Assembly: GCF_003264365.1 (NCBI RefSeq)
Contig: NZ_PYAK01000023.1
Location: forward strand, 1-64,000
Length of the DNA: 64,000 nt
Direction of reading: 5' to 3'
DNA from: Micromonospora noduli
Lineage (GTDB): Bacteria; Actinomycetota; Actinomycetes; Mycobacteriales; Micromonosporaceae
Positions 46,895 to 56,700 of this stretch are shown piece by piece. The notes beneath the pieces were generated by a model. The model had not been told where the DNA came from. It did no database searches and saw nothing but the letters and a program-made list of their open reading frames with translations. Each line of letters begins with the position of its first letter. The first letter of the stretch is position 1. The position numbers were made by a program, and so were the translations under genes.

Positions 46895-49800
46895 ATGCCC
46901 CGACACCTCCGTGCGTTCTGCCTGATCCTGCTCTCCATCGCCACAGTGGTGAGCACCACCACCGCCCTGCCCGCCGAGGCCGCCCCGCGCTTCCGGGTGT
47001 TGGTCTTCTCCAAGATCACCAACTTCTACCACGACTCGATTCCGGCCGGCATCGCCGCGATCCAGCAGCTCGGCGCCGCCCACAACTTCGAGGTCGTCGC
47101 CACCACCGACGCGGCGGCCTTCACCGACGCCAACCTCGCCACCTTCGACGCTCTCGTGTTCAACAACACCAACAGCCTCCCGACCTCGGGTGACCTGCTC
47201 AACGCCAGCCAGCGGGCGGCGTTGCAGACGTTCATCCGCAACGGCGGCGGTTGGGCCGGCCTGCACGCCGCCTCGGCCAGCGAACGCGACTGGCCGTGGT
47301 ACGAGGGCCTGGTCGGCACGATCTTCGACTACCACCCCGACTTCTCGTCCACCGGCGGCACCTTCCCCGGCCGGGTCAAGGTGCTCGACCGGGCGCACCC
47401 CTCCACGCGCAACCTGCCGGAGCTGTGGGAGCAGAGCGAGGAGTGGTACAACTGGCGGACCAACCCGACCGGCAACGTACACACCCTCGCCCAGATCAAG
47501 GTGCGTGACGGGATCAACGGCCTGGACGAGGGCGTCGACCACGCGTACTCCTGGTGTCAGCGCTACGACGGCGGCCGGTCCTGGTTCACCGCCGGCGGAC
47601 ACGCCAGCTCCCAGTTCAGCACCCCGACCTTCCTGGAGCACCTGCGCTACGGCATCGAGTGGGCGGCCGGTGCGGTCGCCGGTGACTGCTCGGCCACCAA
47701 GACCAGCAACTTCGAACGGGTGGGGCTGGTCACCGAGAACCTGGCCGACCCCTTCGAGTTGGCCGTCGGCCCGGACCGGAAGGTCTACTACATCCAGCGC
47801 ACCGGTGCGCTGAAGGTGGTCAACTCCGACACCCTCCAGGTCACGACGCTGCTGGACTTCGCGTACACCTCGGCCATGACCGACCAGTCCGACGGGCTGC
47901 TCGGAATGACCCTGGACCGCAACTTCGCCAGCAACGGCTGGATCTACCTGCTCTGGTCGGACAAGACCCTCAAACAGCTCAACCTGTCCCGGTTCACTGT
48001 CGCCAACAACAGCGTCGCGCTCTCCTCGGAGAAACGTCTGCTGACCATCCCCACCTATCGCGGTGAGGGCCGGGCCAACTCGCACATGGGCGGGTCGCTC
48101 GCCATGGACGCCACCGGACGGCTCTACGCGGCGATCGGTGACAACACCGACCCGTTCGCCTCCAGCGGCTACACCCCGGTCGACGAACGCGCCGGCCGCG
48201 CCGCCTGGGACGCCCAGGGCACCGCCGGCAACACCAACGACCTACGCGGCAAGATCCTGCGGATCACCCCACAATCCGACGGTACGTACACGGTGCCCAG
48301 CGGCAACCTCTTCCCGGCCGGCACCGCGAGGACCCGGCCGGAGATCTACGCGATGGGCATGCGCAACCCGTTCCGGATCACCATCGAACCGCAGACCAAC
48401 GCGGTGCTGGTGGCCGACTACGGGCCCGACGCCCGCGCAGCCGATCCCAACCGTGGTCCGGAGGGGACTGTCGAGTTCAACCGGATCACCAGCGCCGGCA
48501 ACTTCGGATGGCCGTACTGCGTGGGCAACAACATCCCGTTCAACGACTACAACTTCGCCAACAACACCTCGGGGGCGAAGTTCAACTGCGCCGCACCGGT
48601 GAACAACTCCCCCAACAACACCGGCCTGACCACCCTGCCGGCGGCGAAGTCCGCGCTGGTCTGGTACGCGTACTCCGCCTCCACCCAGTTCCCGGAGCTG
48701 GGCACCGGCGGTGGCGGGCCGATGAGCGGCCCGGTCTACGACTACGACCCGGCCAACACCCGCACCACGAAGTTCCCCGAGTACTTCGAGGGCAAGTGGA
48801 TCACCTATGAGCTGACCCGCAGGTGGTTCAAGACGCTGTCGATCCACAAGACGGCGCAGACCTTCAGCAACGCGCGGTTCGGCCCGACGGCAGTGGGTGA
48901 CCTCCAGTCGATCAACGGGATCTTCGGCAACATGAGCTGGATCCAGCCCTTCGAGGCGGAGTTCGGCCCGGACGGTTCGCTCTACGTCATCGACTTCGGC
49001 GAGGGCACCGGCAGCGGTCGCGGCGGCAGCAACGCCGGCGCGGGCATCTACCGGATCGACTACGTCGCCAACGGGCGGCCACCGACCGCGAAGGTCGCCG
49101 CCACCCCGGACAGCGGACGTACGCCACTCGCGGTGACGTTCTCCTCGGCCGGGTCGTCCGCCGGTGACGGGTCGGCGCTCAGCTACGCCTGGGACTTCAC
49201 CAACGACGGCAGCACCGACTCCACCGCCGCCAACCCGAGCTTCACCTACCCGACGGCCGGGAAGCACACCGCCCGGCTGACCGTCCGCAACAGCGGCAAC
49301 GGGTTGACCGCCACCGCGGTCACCGACGTGGTGGTCGGCAACACCCGACCGACGGTGACCATCACCGTGCCCGACGGCGGATTCTTCGACTTCGGCGACA
49401 AGATCCCGTACACGGTGACGGTCACCGACCCGGAGGAGAGCACCATCGACTGCGCCAAGGTGACAGTGCAGACCCAGCTCGGGCACGACTCACACGCCCA
49501 CCCGCTGGACGTCTACACCGGCTGCTCGGGCCTGCTCGCCACCGAGGCGGACGCCGGTGACGGCCACGGGCCGGGGCAGAACCTCTACACCCTGATCACC
49601 GCGCAGTACACCGACGGCGGCGCGGCCGGCGGCGTACCGGCGCTGACCGGCTCGACCCGCGTGCAGTTGCAGCCCAAGAGCAAGGAGGCCGAGCACTTCA
49701 GCGCCCAGTCCGGCGTCACTGTCAACGACCGGGCCACCGCCCGCGCCGGCAAGCGGCTCGGCGAGGTCGACCACAACGACTGGGTGGCGTTCGGGCCGGC

Positions 49801-50359
49801 GGACCTGCGCAACGTCGGCTCGGTGACGCTCGGGGTGACCAACGGCGGGCTCGGCGGCACCATCGAACTGCGCACCGGCTCGCCCACCGGCACGTTGATC
49901 GGCACGGCCACCATCGGCTCCACCGGCGGGTGGGACAACCTGGTCTCCCCCACCGTCACGCTGACCAACAAGCCCACCGGCACGACCACCCTGTACGCGA
50001 AGTTCGTCAACGCCGCCCAGGTCAACGGCACCCCGGACCTGCTCGCCCTGGACTGGCTGCGGTTCAACGGCGCCGGGGTCAAACAGGAGCCGGGCGGGAC
50101 GCTGTCCCTGGCCGCCAACCCGACCGGCGGCGCCGCACCGCTGACCACCACGCTCACCGCCACGGCAACCGCGCCGTCCGGGCAGAGCATCACCGACTAC
50201 GCGTGGGACTTCGGCGACAACAGCGCCATCACGCACGGGGCGACACTACGGTCGACGACCCACGGCTACCCCCGCAAGGGGACCTTCACCGCCCGGGTGA
50301 CGGTCACCTACACCAGCGGGGAGACCCGCTCGCTCAACCTGACCATCACGGTCACCTGA
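46895..50359 (+). CDS. Secreted ThuA / PQQ-type sugar dehydrogenase / PKD / CBM6-like multidomain protein
   Basis: A 1154-residue secreted protein. The signal peptide is PRHLRAFCLILLSIATVV...PAEA (cleavage near 30). A ThuA-like domain follows (about 32-265: FRVLVFSKITNFYHDSIPAG, GGGWAGLHAASASERDW). Then comes a soluble glucose/sorbosone dehydrogenase beta-propeller (about 285-690: RANSHMGGSLAMDATGRLYA, MGMRNPFRITIEP), a PKD domain (about 735-805: SYAWDFTNDGSTDSTAANPS), a CBM6-like domain (about 925-1055) and a final PKD (DYAWDFGDNSA). It probably oxidises or processes extracellular sugars. The ATG at 46895 fits the signal peptide. Confidence 0.8.
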   Translation: MPRHLRAFCLILLSIATVVSTTTALPAEAAPRFRVLVFSKITNFYHDSIPAGIAAIQQLGAAHNFEVVATTDAAAFTDANLATFDALVFNNTNSLPTSGDLLNASQRAALQTFIRNGGGWAGLHAASASERDWPWYEGLVGTIFDYHPDFSSTGGTFPGRVKVLDRAHPSTRNLPELWEQSEEWYNWRTNPTGNVHTLAQIKVRDGINGLDEGVDHAYSWCQRYDGGRSWFTAGGHASSQFSTPTFLEHLRYGIEWAAGAVAGDCSATKTSNFERVGLVTENLADPFELAVGPDRKVYYIQRTGALKVVNSDTLQVTTLLDFAYTSAMTDQSDGLLGMTLDRNFASNGWIYLLWSDKTLKQLNLSRFTVANNSVALSSEKRLLTIPTYRGEGRANSHMGGSLAMDATGRLYAAIGDNTDPFASSGYTPVDERAGRAAWDAQGTAGNTNDLRGKILRITPQSDGTYTVPSGNLFPAGTARTRPEIYAMGMRNPFRITIEPQTNAVLVADYGPDARAADPNRGPEGTVEFNRITSAGNFGWPYCVGNNIPFNDYNFANNTSGAKFNCAAPVNNSPNNTGLTTLPAAKSALVWYAYSASTQFPELGTGGGGPMSGPVYDYDPANTRTTKFPEYFEGKWITYELTRRWFKTLSIHKTAQTFSNARFGPTAVGDLQSINGIFGNMSWIQPFEAEFGPDGSLYVIDFGEGTGSGRGGSNAGAGIYRIDYVANGRPPTAKVAATPDSGRTPLAVTFSSAGSSAGDGSALSYAWDFTNDGSTDSTAANPSFTYPTAGKHTARLTVRNSGNGLTATAVTDVVVGNTRPTVTITVPDGGFFDFGDKIPYTVTVTDPEESTIDCAKVTVQTQLGHDSHAHPLDVYTGCSGLLATEADAGDGHGPGQNLYTLITAQYTDGGAAGGVPALTGSTRVQLQPKSKEAEHFSAQSGVTVNDRATARAGKRLGEVDHNDWVAFGPADLRNVGSVTLGVTNGGLGGTIELRTGSPTGTLIGTATIGSTGGWDNLVSPTVTLTNKPTGTTTLYAKFVNAAQVNGTPDLLALDWLRFNGAGVKQEPGGTLSLAANPTGGAAPLTTTLTATATAPSGQSITDYAWDFGDNSAITHGATLRSTTHGYPRKGTFTARVTVTYTSGETRSLNLTITVT

Positions 50360-50537
50360 TCGTCTGGCGATGGCGGGCGGGGGTCCACCCTGCCCGCCGC
50401 CGCTCGACACCGCTGGGTTGAGCACTAGACGGTGGTGCGCCCAGACGAGCTAGTCCACGGGCCCGGCGAGCCGAGGCGTCGGCGCGTCAGATGCTCCCAG
50501 GCCGCGCCGGTGACGCTGATCGGGGAGCCGGCAACGT

Positions 50538-50586
50538 AGATCTTGGACAGTTGCCGTTCCCGCGCAACGGAAACTGTCCAAGATCT
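50538..50586. repeat. 49-bp hairpin with AGATCTTG/CAAGATCT ends
   Basis: Arms of 21 bp pair at 20 positions around a 7-base loop. The GATCTTG/CAAGATC ends match the elements at 26194, 33071 and 33254. It may also serve as terminator for the preceding gene, although it lies 179 bp after that gene's stop. Confidence 0.75.
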
Positions 50587-50767
50587 GGGTTGCGGCGGTA
50601 AAGCTGTTCAGGTCGAAACTTGCTGACCCAGCCCCAAGTCCTCGCGCGGACGTGCCCGCCTCAACTCGATCAATATCGCCGCGAGGCGTCCCACCGTTCG
50701 ACGAGGCTCGGCCCTGAGGTGCCGACACGCGAGGTCCTCCGGCTGGATGGATCGGCGGTACCGATTC

Positions 50768-50783
50768 TGGACTAGCGGGTCCA
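50768..50783. promoter_or_regulatory. TGGAC-N6-GTCCA inverted repeat before the SDR fragment
   Basis: Perfect five-base arms flank TAGCGG, and an AT-rich CATTAT follows directly. This resembles a TetR-type operator over a promoter. No regulator gene adjoins, so it may be a relic. Confidence 0.4.
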
Positions 50784-50855
50784 TTATCTGCGAGTCACAG
50801 TCCGATACGGCGGCGAGCACTGGCCCGACCGTTTCGGAAGCGACGGGGGAAGACA

Positions 50856-51263
50856 ATGGATTTGCAGCTTGCCGGTAAGCGCGCTCTGGTGACGGGTGCG
50901 AGCAGCGGCCTCGGCGCGGAGATCGCGGCGGTCCTGGCCGCCGAAGGCGTTGCCGTGGTCGTTCACGGCCGGGACCAGACCCGAACGGAGCAGACCGCCC
51001 AGAAGGTACGCGGTCAGGCCGTGGTCGCAGACCTCACCACTGATGTCGGCGCCGAGGCCGTGGCTACCCAGGCCGGTGAGGTGGACATCCTGGTCAACAA
51101 CGCCGGCGCCTACGATCCCGAATCAGGGTGGTCCGACCTGAACGCCGACGCGTGGGCCGACATGTACAACCTCAACGTGCTCAGCTCGGTCCGCCTGATC
51201 CGACATCTAGCCCCCGCGATGCGGGCCAAGGAATGGGGCCGTGTCATCCAGATCGGCAGCGGT
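50856..51263 (+). pseudogene. Truncated short-chain dehydrogenase/reductase gene
   Basis: The ATG (with GGGGGAAG upstream) begins a normal SDR: KRALVTGASSGLGAEIAAVL (cofactor site), VDILVNNAGAYDPE (NNAG), YNLNVLSSVRLIRHLAPAM and WGRVIQIGSG. The homology stops there, before the catalytic Tyr-x3-Lys. The frame then runs antisense through the next gene to 51779, giving meaningless sequence. About 45 percent of an SDR is missing, so it is not a functional dehydrogenase. Confidence 0.8.
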
Positions 51264-51275
51264 AGGCGCACCTGC

Positions 51276-51743
51276 TCAGGGTCGGTATGCCCCCTCGATG
51301 GTGGTGCTCTCTTGCGGACGGAGCGCGGTCAGGAGGCTGTCGAGTTGACCCCAAGCCCGCGCGCTGGCGATGGGGTCGATGTAATCTCGGGACTCGATGA
51401 TGAGCCCATTGCGGATACGCATCACGAAGACGCATGGCACCGTAAACGCCTCACCTGTCTCGACCACCCGCCCCTGATAGGCAAACTCGGCGACAATCAC
51501 CTCCGGGTCCCCAGTCTCATGAATCGTCACGTCGACTGGCTTACGGCTCAGCGTCCGGGCGACCGGAGGCTGCGCGGTGAAGTGCTCGTGCAGTTCGTTA
51601 CGGCTACGCAGCGGCGGCGGGTTGAGCGGGTGGAACGGATGCGTGACATGGGTTTGTTCGGCGTACAGGTCGGCCAAGTCTTCGTACGGACCGTCGCAAA
51701 CACCGTTCACCAGCCGGAGGAAAGTTTCGCGTGGGCTGCTCAT
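51276..51743 (-). CDS. NTF2-like/SnoaL-type protein
   Basis: A 155-residue small alpha+beta protein. SSPRETFLRLVNGVCDGPYEDLADLYAEQTHVTHPFHPL, the arrangement of helix and first strand, and GEAFTVPCVFVMRIRNGLIIESRDYID are typical of nuclear-transport-factor-2-like domains, which serve as small enzymes or ligand carriers. The ATG at 51743 has GGAAG upstream. Its 3' end abuts the break in the SDR gene (13 bp apart), so a rearrangement joined the two. Confidence 0.75.
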   Translation of the reverse strand: MSSPRETFLRLVNGVCDGPYEDLADLYAEQTHVTHPFHPLNPPPLRSRNELHEHFTAQPPVARTLSRKPVDVTIHETGDPEVIVAEFAYQGRVVETGEAFTVPCVFVMRIRNGLIIESRDYIDPIASARAWGQLDSLLTALRPQESTTIEGAYRP

Positions 51744-51942
51744 GCCGGGCTTCCTTCGCAATCGGTAGGTGTCACCTAAGCCACGCCGAGGACTACCTCA
51801 GGGGTGGCCGGTACCCCATCGACGGCACCCTACTGACCTCAACGTCGGTTTGACTGGCCCGAAGCGCTCTCGTCGTCTGCATCCAGAGCATCGTCGTCAT
51901 CGACAGAGGCGCGTGTCGTACCTGTGTGTGAGGCTTCGGGGC

Positions 51943-52587
51943 ATGGCGACTTTCGTTCTGATCCACGGCGGTGGGGGCAGCGCCTGGGACTGGCACCTCC
52001 TTGTCCCCGAGCTGACCAGCCGCGGCCACGACGTGGTGGTACCAGAACTGCCGATCGAGAAAAGATCCGCGGGGTTCGCCGAGTTCTGCCAGACGGTCGT
52101 CGAGGCGATCGGTGACCGGAGAGACCTCGTGGTCGTCGGGCACTCGTACGGTGCGTTCACCGCGCCGCTCATTGCCGACAAGCTGCCGGTGCGGCTGCTC
52201 GTCCTGCTGACACCGATGATCCCCAAGCCCGGTGAGAGGCCCGGTGACTGGTGGGCCAACACCGGTTACCGCAGCGCCGAGGGGCTCAGTGAGGAGCAGC
52301 AGTTCTACAACGGTGTCCCGACCGAGGTCGTCGCGGAGGCAGCGGCACACACCCGGGACCAGGTCAGTGCGGAAGGGGACGAGCCGTGGCCCCTGGAGGC
52401 CTGGCCGGACGTGCCGACGACGGTGCTCCTCGCACGCGAGGACCGGTTCTTCCCGGCGGACTTCCAGCGCCGGATTGCCGCCGACCGGCTCGGCGTCGTC
52501 CCGGACGAAATTGACGGCGGCCACGCGGTGGCGCTCAGCCACCCGAAGCAACTCGCCGACCACCTCACCGCGTACCCGCTTTCCTGA
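51943..52587 (+). CDS. Alpha/beta hydrolase
   Basis: A 214-residue alpha/beta hydrolase. The oxyanion motif VLIHGGGGSAWDW, nucleophile elbow VVGHSYGAF and catalytic His in IDGGHAVALSHP are all present, and an acidic residue (ARED) precedes them at a normal distance. There is no signal peptide. It resembles salicylate esterase/hydroxynitrile-lyase-type small esterases. The ATG at 51943 fits the first strand, although longer frames exist upstream. Confidence 0.85.
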   Translation: MATFVLIHGGGGSAWDWHLLVPELTSRGHDVVVPELPIEKRSAGFAEFCQTVVEAIGDRRDLVVVGHSYGAFTAPLIADKLPVRLLVLLTPMIPKPGERPGDWWANTGYRSAEGLSEEQQFYNGVPTEVVAEAAAHTRDQVSAEGDEPWPLEAWPDVPTTVLLAREDRFFPADFQRRIAADRLGVVPDEIDGGHAVALSHPKQLADHLTAYPLS

Positions 52588-52669
52588 AGGCGGGACCACG
52601 GCCGTCATGATCCGAACCTCCGGCTACGGGCACGATTGCTTGATCCAGGCGAGATGCCAGGCTGAGTAG

Positions 52670-53194
52670 ATGACCTACCCGCTCGCGCGCCGCGTCTACG
52701 ACACCTGCCATCTCACCGGACGTTTCCGTCTACGGTCAGGGCAGATCAGCGAGGAATACTTCGACAAGTACCTGTTCGAAGGGCAGCCGGATCTGTTGCG
52801 CGAGGTCGCCGAAGCGATGGTGGCCAAGCTGCCGGAGTGCGATGTGCTGGCGGGGATGGAGATGGGCGGTATCCCTCTCGCCACTGTGATGTCACAGCTG
52901 ACGGGGCTGCCCACAGTCTTCGTGCGGAAGCACGCCAAGGAGTACGGCACCAACAAGGCTGCCGAGGGCGGTCCGGTGAACGGGCGGCGTGTCGTGCTGA
53001 TCGAGGACGTCGTCACCACGGGAGGCGCACTACTGGCATCGTGCGCGCAGCTACGGTCCATCGGCGCGCAGGTGGAGACAGTGGTCTGCGCCATCGACCG
53101 AGAGCAGGGCGGTCGTGAGAATCTCGCGGCCGAGGCACTACAGCTTCGCGCCGCCCTCACCCGCAGCGACCTCGAAGCTTCCTTGATCACTTGA
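52670..53194 (+). CDS. Orotate phosphoribosyltransferase-like protein
   Basis: A 174-residue PRTase. VYDTCHLTGRFRLRSGQISEEYFDKYLF resembles the N-terminal hood of orotate phosphoribosyltransferase; GMEMGGIPLATVMS and the PRPP-binding VVLIEDVVTTGGALLA follow. Such enzymes make OMP from orotate and PRPP. It is slightly short and stands alone rather than with pyrimidine genes, so it may be a second, specialised copy. Confidence 0.8.
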   Translation: MTYPLARRVYDTCHLTGRFRLRSGQISEEYFDKYLFEGQPDLLREVAEAMVAKLPECDVLAGMEMGGIPLATVMSQLTGLPTVFVRKHAKEYGTNKAAEGGPVNGRRVVLIEDVVTTGGALLASCAQLRSIGAQVETVVCAIDREQGGRENLAAEALQLRAALTRSDLEASLIT

Positions 53195-53266
53195 CAGCTT
53201 CGGCGCCGCTCGACCAGCGGCATGAGAGCTGTTCTCGTGAAGTCGTCGCTATGAGAAGGTCGGTTG

Positions 53267-53626
53267 ATGTTACGTGGACGACTACTGACCGAGAGCCTGC
53301 GCGTTGGCGTCGACGTGCGCGTACCTTCGCTACGCGTCGTCCGAGTCGGCAGGCACGACGTATCAATTTCAACGTCGGCTGACCAGCCGAGTGTCTGGAC
53401 TTTTCTGGACTTCGAGGCGCCCGACGAGGTAGCAGCGGCGCTGGCTGAATCCTTGGTCAGCGATCAAGGTTGGTACGCGGACTTCGAGGTAGGGGATGAT
53501 CACGTCGTCGTTTTCCCCGGTCGGGTCTTCCGCTATACCAAAGGTGATCGCGCGGGAAGAGACGCCGCCGTGGAGTACGGCCGGACGGTCGGCGTACCCG
53601 GTCATCAACTCGACTGGGGCGAATAG
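53267..53626 (+). CDS. Conserved small protein of unknown function
   Basis: A 119-residue protein with no domain I can name. It has LLTESLRVGVDVRVPSLRVVRVGRHDVS, WTFLDFEAPDEVAAALAESL and QGWYADFEVGDDHVVVFPGRVFRYTKGD, a composition typical of a conserved actinomycete family. It is probably soluble. The ATG at 53267 has GAAGG upstream; TTG 53264 is in frame. Confidence 0.6.
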   Translation: MLRGRLLTESLRVGVDVRVPSLRVVRVGRHDVSISTSADQPSVWTFLDFEAPDEVAAALAESLVSDQGWYADFEVGDDHVVVFPGRVFRYTKGDRAGRDAAVEYGRTVGVPGHQLDWGE

Positions 53627-53753
53627 GAGCGTTACTCAAGTCGGGTCAGAAGGTATCAGGCTGGGCGACGAGAGCGGGCACGGCGATAAAGCCTGCGTCG
53701 TCCGCGGCCGTGCCGGCCGTTGGCGTACGTCACCGCCTGGTCGGTGGTGCCGG

Positions 53754-53787
53754 GCGTGGGGCGGTGCACGTCGGCGCCGCCCCACGC
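53754..53787. terminator. Bidirectional hairpin between convergent genes
   Basis: Perfect 11-bp arms (53754-53764 and 53777-53787) with a 12-base loop lie 13 bp before the subtilase stop and about 130 bp after the small-protein stop. Confidence 0.55.
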
Positions 53788-53799
53788 TCGGTTGAACGG

Positions 53800-56700
53800 T
53801 TACTGCCAGGAACTCTGTTGGGTGTAGACGAGGTTGCCGGGGACCACAGTGCCGTTGGTGCTGTACTCGGTGTACGCCCAGAAGTCACCCTCGGCCAGCG
53901 GCTTGTTCGGCTTCAGCGTGAAGTTGAAGCCCTGACCGCGCTCCGAGGTGGAGGGCAGCGTGAGGGTGGCACCGGAATACGTGGCGTTACGGCCGATGAT
54001 GGCGTGGCCCAGCTCGAAGTCGACGACGGGACCACCGGGGTACTGTGCGAACACGTACGCGGTGTAGCGCCCCGGCTCGGGCAGGAACTTGTACGCCTGC
54101 TCGGCACTGGTCCAGAACCTGTCACTGCTGTAGATGAGCTTGTCGCCCTTGTACAGGTAGAGATCAAGGTTCGTGTTCGGGTCGGCGGTGTTGGCCTCGA
54201 CGACGATGCCGGCGGTGTTCGCCGGCACCGTGAAGTCGACCTTCTTCACTCCGGTGGCGCTCGGGTCGAACACGCCCCCGTAGACGCCGGCCGGCATCGA
54301 GTACGACGTGCGCCGCATCGGGGTGTAGCCGGTGCTGCGACCGACGAGCGGGCCGGTGAAGCCCGGCTGGACCATGCCGAAGGCGCCGTTGGCCATCCGG
54401 GCGAACTCCTCGCCGTCGTCCGCGTACGGCCGGGCCGAGATGCCCCACGGACGGGCGGCGACCGGGATCCGGGCGCTGTGGGCCTTACCCTGCCAGGTGA
54501 TTGACCCGGTCACGTACCGGTCCCAGGGCGCGCTGCCCCGACGCAGCGTGATGGTGACAGTCGCCGACTTGCCGGGCGCCAGGGTCACCGACGCCGGCGA
54601 CACGGTGGCCTTCATGCCGGGCAGACCGGACACCGACGAACGGTAGGTCTCCCGCGCCTTGCCCACATTGGTCAGGGTGCGGGTGAGGGTCACCGGGCGG
54701 GTCCCGTCGTACTCGCGCAACGAGATGGCCGGCAGGTTGAGTTCCTTGCCGTCGGGCGCGGCCGTCTCGCTGAACTTGGTCAGCTCCGCCGCCGTGGGCT
54801 CGATGACCAGTCCCGGGTCGGTGGCCCGGGGCAGATTGATGAAGCCGCTGCCCTGGTCCAGGGGGTTGCTGGTGCCAACGGTGTCGGTGGCGGTGGTCCG
54901 CAACGCCGAGGCGACTCTGCCCGGCGACCAGTCCGGATGCGTGGCGCGCAGGACTGCTGCCGCGCCGGCAACGTACGGCGAGGCCATCGAGGTGCCGGAG
55001 TATGCGTCGTACTGTCGCCCGAAGTTGCCCGCCGGTGAGACCGCGGCGATGATGTCCGACCCCGGGGCGACCAGGTCCGGCTTGAAGACGCCGTAGGTCA
55101 CCTTGTCCGGGCCGGTGGAGGAGAAGTCCGCCACGCTCGGTATGCCCGGGACGCTGGAGCCGTCACCGCCGGTGCGCAACGACACGGTCGCGTCGGTGGG
55201 GTGGCGCATCAGGTAGTTGAACAGCGTGCCGGCCTGCTTCTCGGTCGGCAGGTAGACCACCGGGAAGTTGAAGATGGAGTTGATCCGGTAGTTGCCGACC
55301 GGGTCGAACACCACCATCGCCGCCCCGCCCTTGGCCTTGATCTCGGCGGCGGAGCCGAACATGTCGGACAGCGCGCAGGCGACCACCTTGCCCTTGATCT
55401 TGGCAGGGTCGAGGCTGCCGGGTTCGCAGTAGACCGCGCCCAGATCCGGGGAGCCGGCCTGTTCACCGAAGACCAGCGGCCGTGCGTCACCGCCGGGCAG
55501 GGCGTCCAGCGAGCCGCCGACCAGCTTCGTGCCGTCGCCCAACTTCGCGGTGGCCTCGTCGAGCTTGGTCACCGCCGCGCCGACAGTGGTCACCCAGGGT
55601 GCCGCGTTGCTGATGGCCCCGCTCACGATGCCGGTGTTTCCCGCCGAGGCCGCCACGAAGATCCCGGCCAGGGTGGCGTTGAGGAAGGCGATGCCGATGG
55701 GGGTGTTGGCCTCCCAGTCGCCGAGCTGCGAGCCGATCGAGAAGTTCAGCACCTGCACGCCGTCGGCGACGGCCGCGTCGATGCCGGCGATGATGTCGGC
55801 GTCGTAGCCCATGCCGCCCCAGAGCACCTTGTAGACGGCGATCTGGGCGTCCGGTGCCACCCCGGAGACGGGACCGAAGCGGCGACCGTCGATCGTGACG
55901 TTCGAGATCGGCAGGCCGGCCGCCGTGGAGGCGGTGTGGGTGCCGTGCCCGGCCGCGTCGCGGGGGGACAGGAACTCGCCCTCGGGCACCGAACCACCGC
56001 CGGCGAGCCACGAGTCGGCGAAGTAGCGGGCACCGACGATTTTGCCGTTGCAGTGCTCGGCCACGAAGGCGACGCCGGTCTGGCAAGTGCCGTGCCAGGT
56101 CGCGGGGGCGGGCATCTTCTTGGCGAACGACGCGCTCTCCGGCCAGATGCCGGTGTCCAGGACGCCGATCACCATGCCCGCGCCCGTGCCGGGGCCGGGC
56201 TTGGCCGGCCGGCCGGAGCGGTCCGTCGGCGCCGACTGGTCCGCGCCACCGGGGGTGGCGGGCGTCGGGTTGGCCTCGGTCGGCGTGGTCGCGGCGGGCG
56301 GCGCCGAGGGGGTGCCGAGGGCCCGCGAGGCGGTCACGGCGCGGACGCGCTTGTCCGCCCGCAACGTGCTCACCTGCTGGGCGGTCAACTTCGCCGAGAA
56401 CCCGTTGAAGGCGGCGGTGTAGACGGCGTTGACAGTGACCCCGGCCGCGGCGGCGACGGCCCCCCGCTGCGTGTCGAGGTGCCGGCGGTACGCCTGCGAC
56501 GGCGTCGACGTCACGTCCAGCCGGTTACCCGCCGCCGGGCGGGTCCGCGCCAGACCGGACACCCCACCGGTGTACGTGGTCAACGGGTCCTCGGCCAACT
56601 CGACGACGTACATGCCGGAGCCGGTCTCGTCGACGGCTGCCTTCGGGGTGGCCGCACGGTTGCCGCCGGGTCGGCGGTCGGCCCCGTCGGTCAGGGTGAC

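Larger units (their letters stand above)
50360..50855. other. 496-bp region without a convincing gene
   Basis: It holds a 49-bp hairpin (50538-50586), a small inverted repeat before the SDR fragment (50768-50783) and otherwise plain GC-rich sequence. A minus-strand frame at 50608-50856 lacks any family resemblance or codon support. Because the downstream SDR gene is truncated, this may be the decayed 5' neighbourhood of a former SDR locus. Confidence 0.6.

Noticed and set aside
50608..50856. Minus-strand frame upstream of the SDR as a regulator gene
   Set aside because: It has no helix-turn-helix or other family pattern and no ribosome-binding site, and it overlaps the SDR promoter region.
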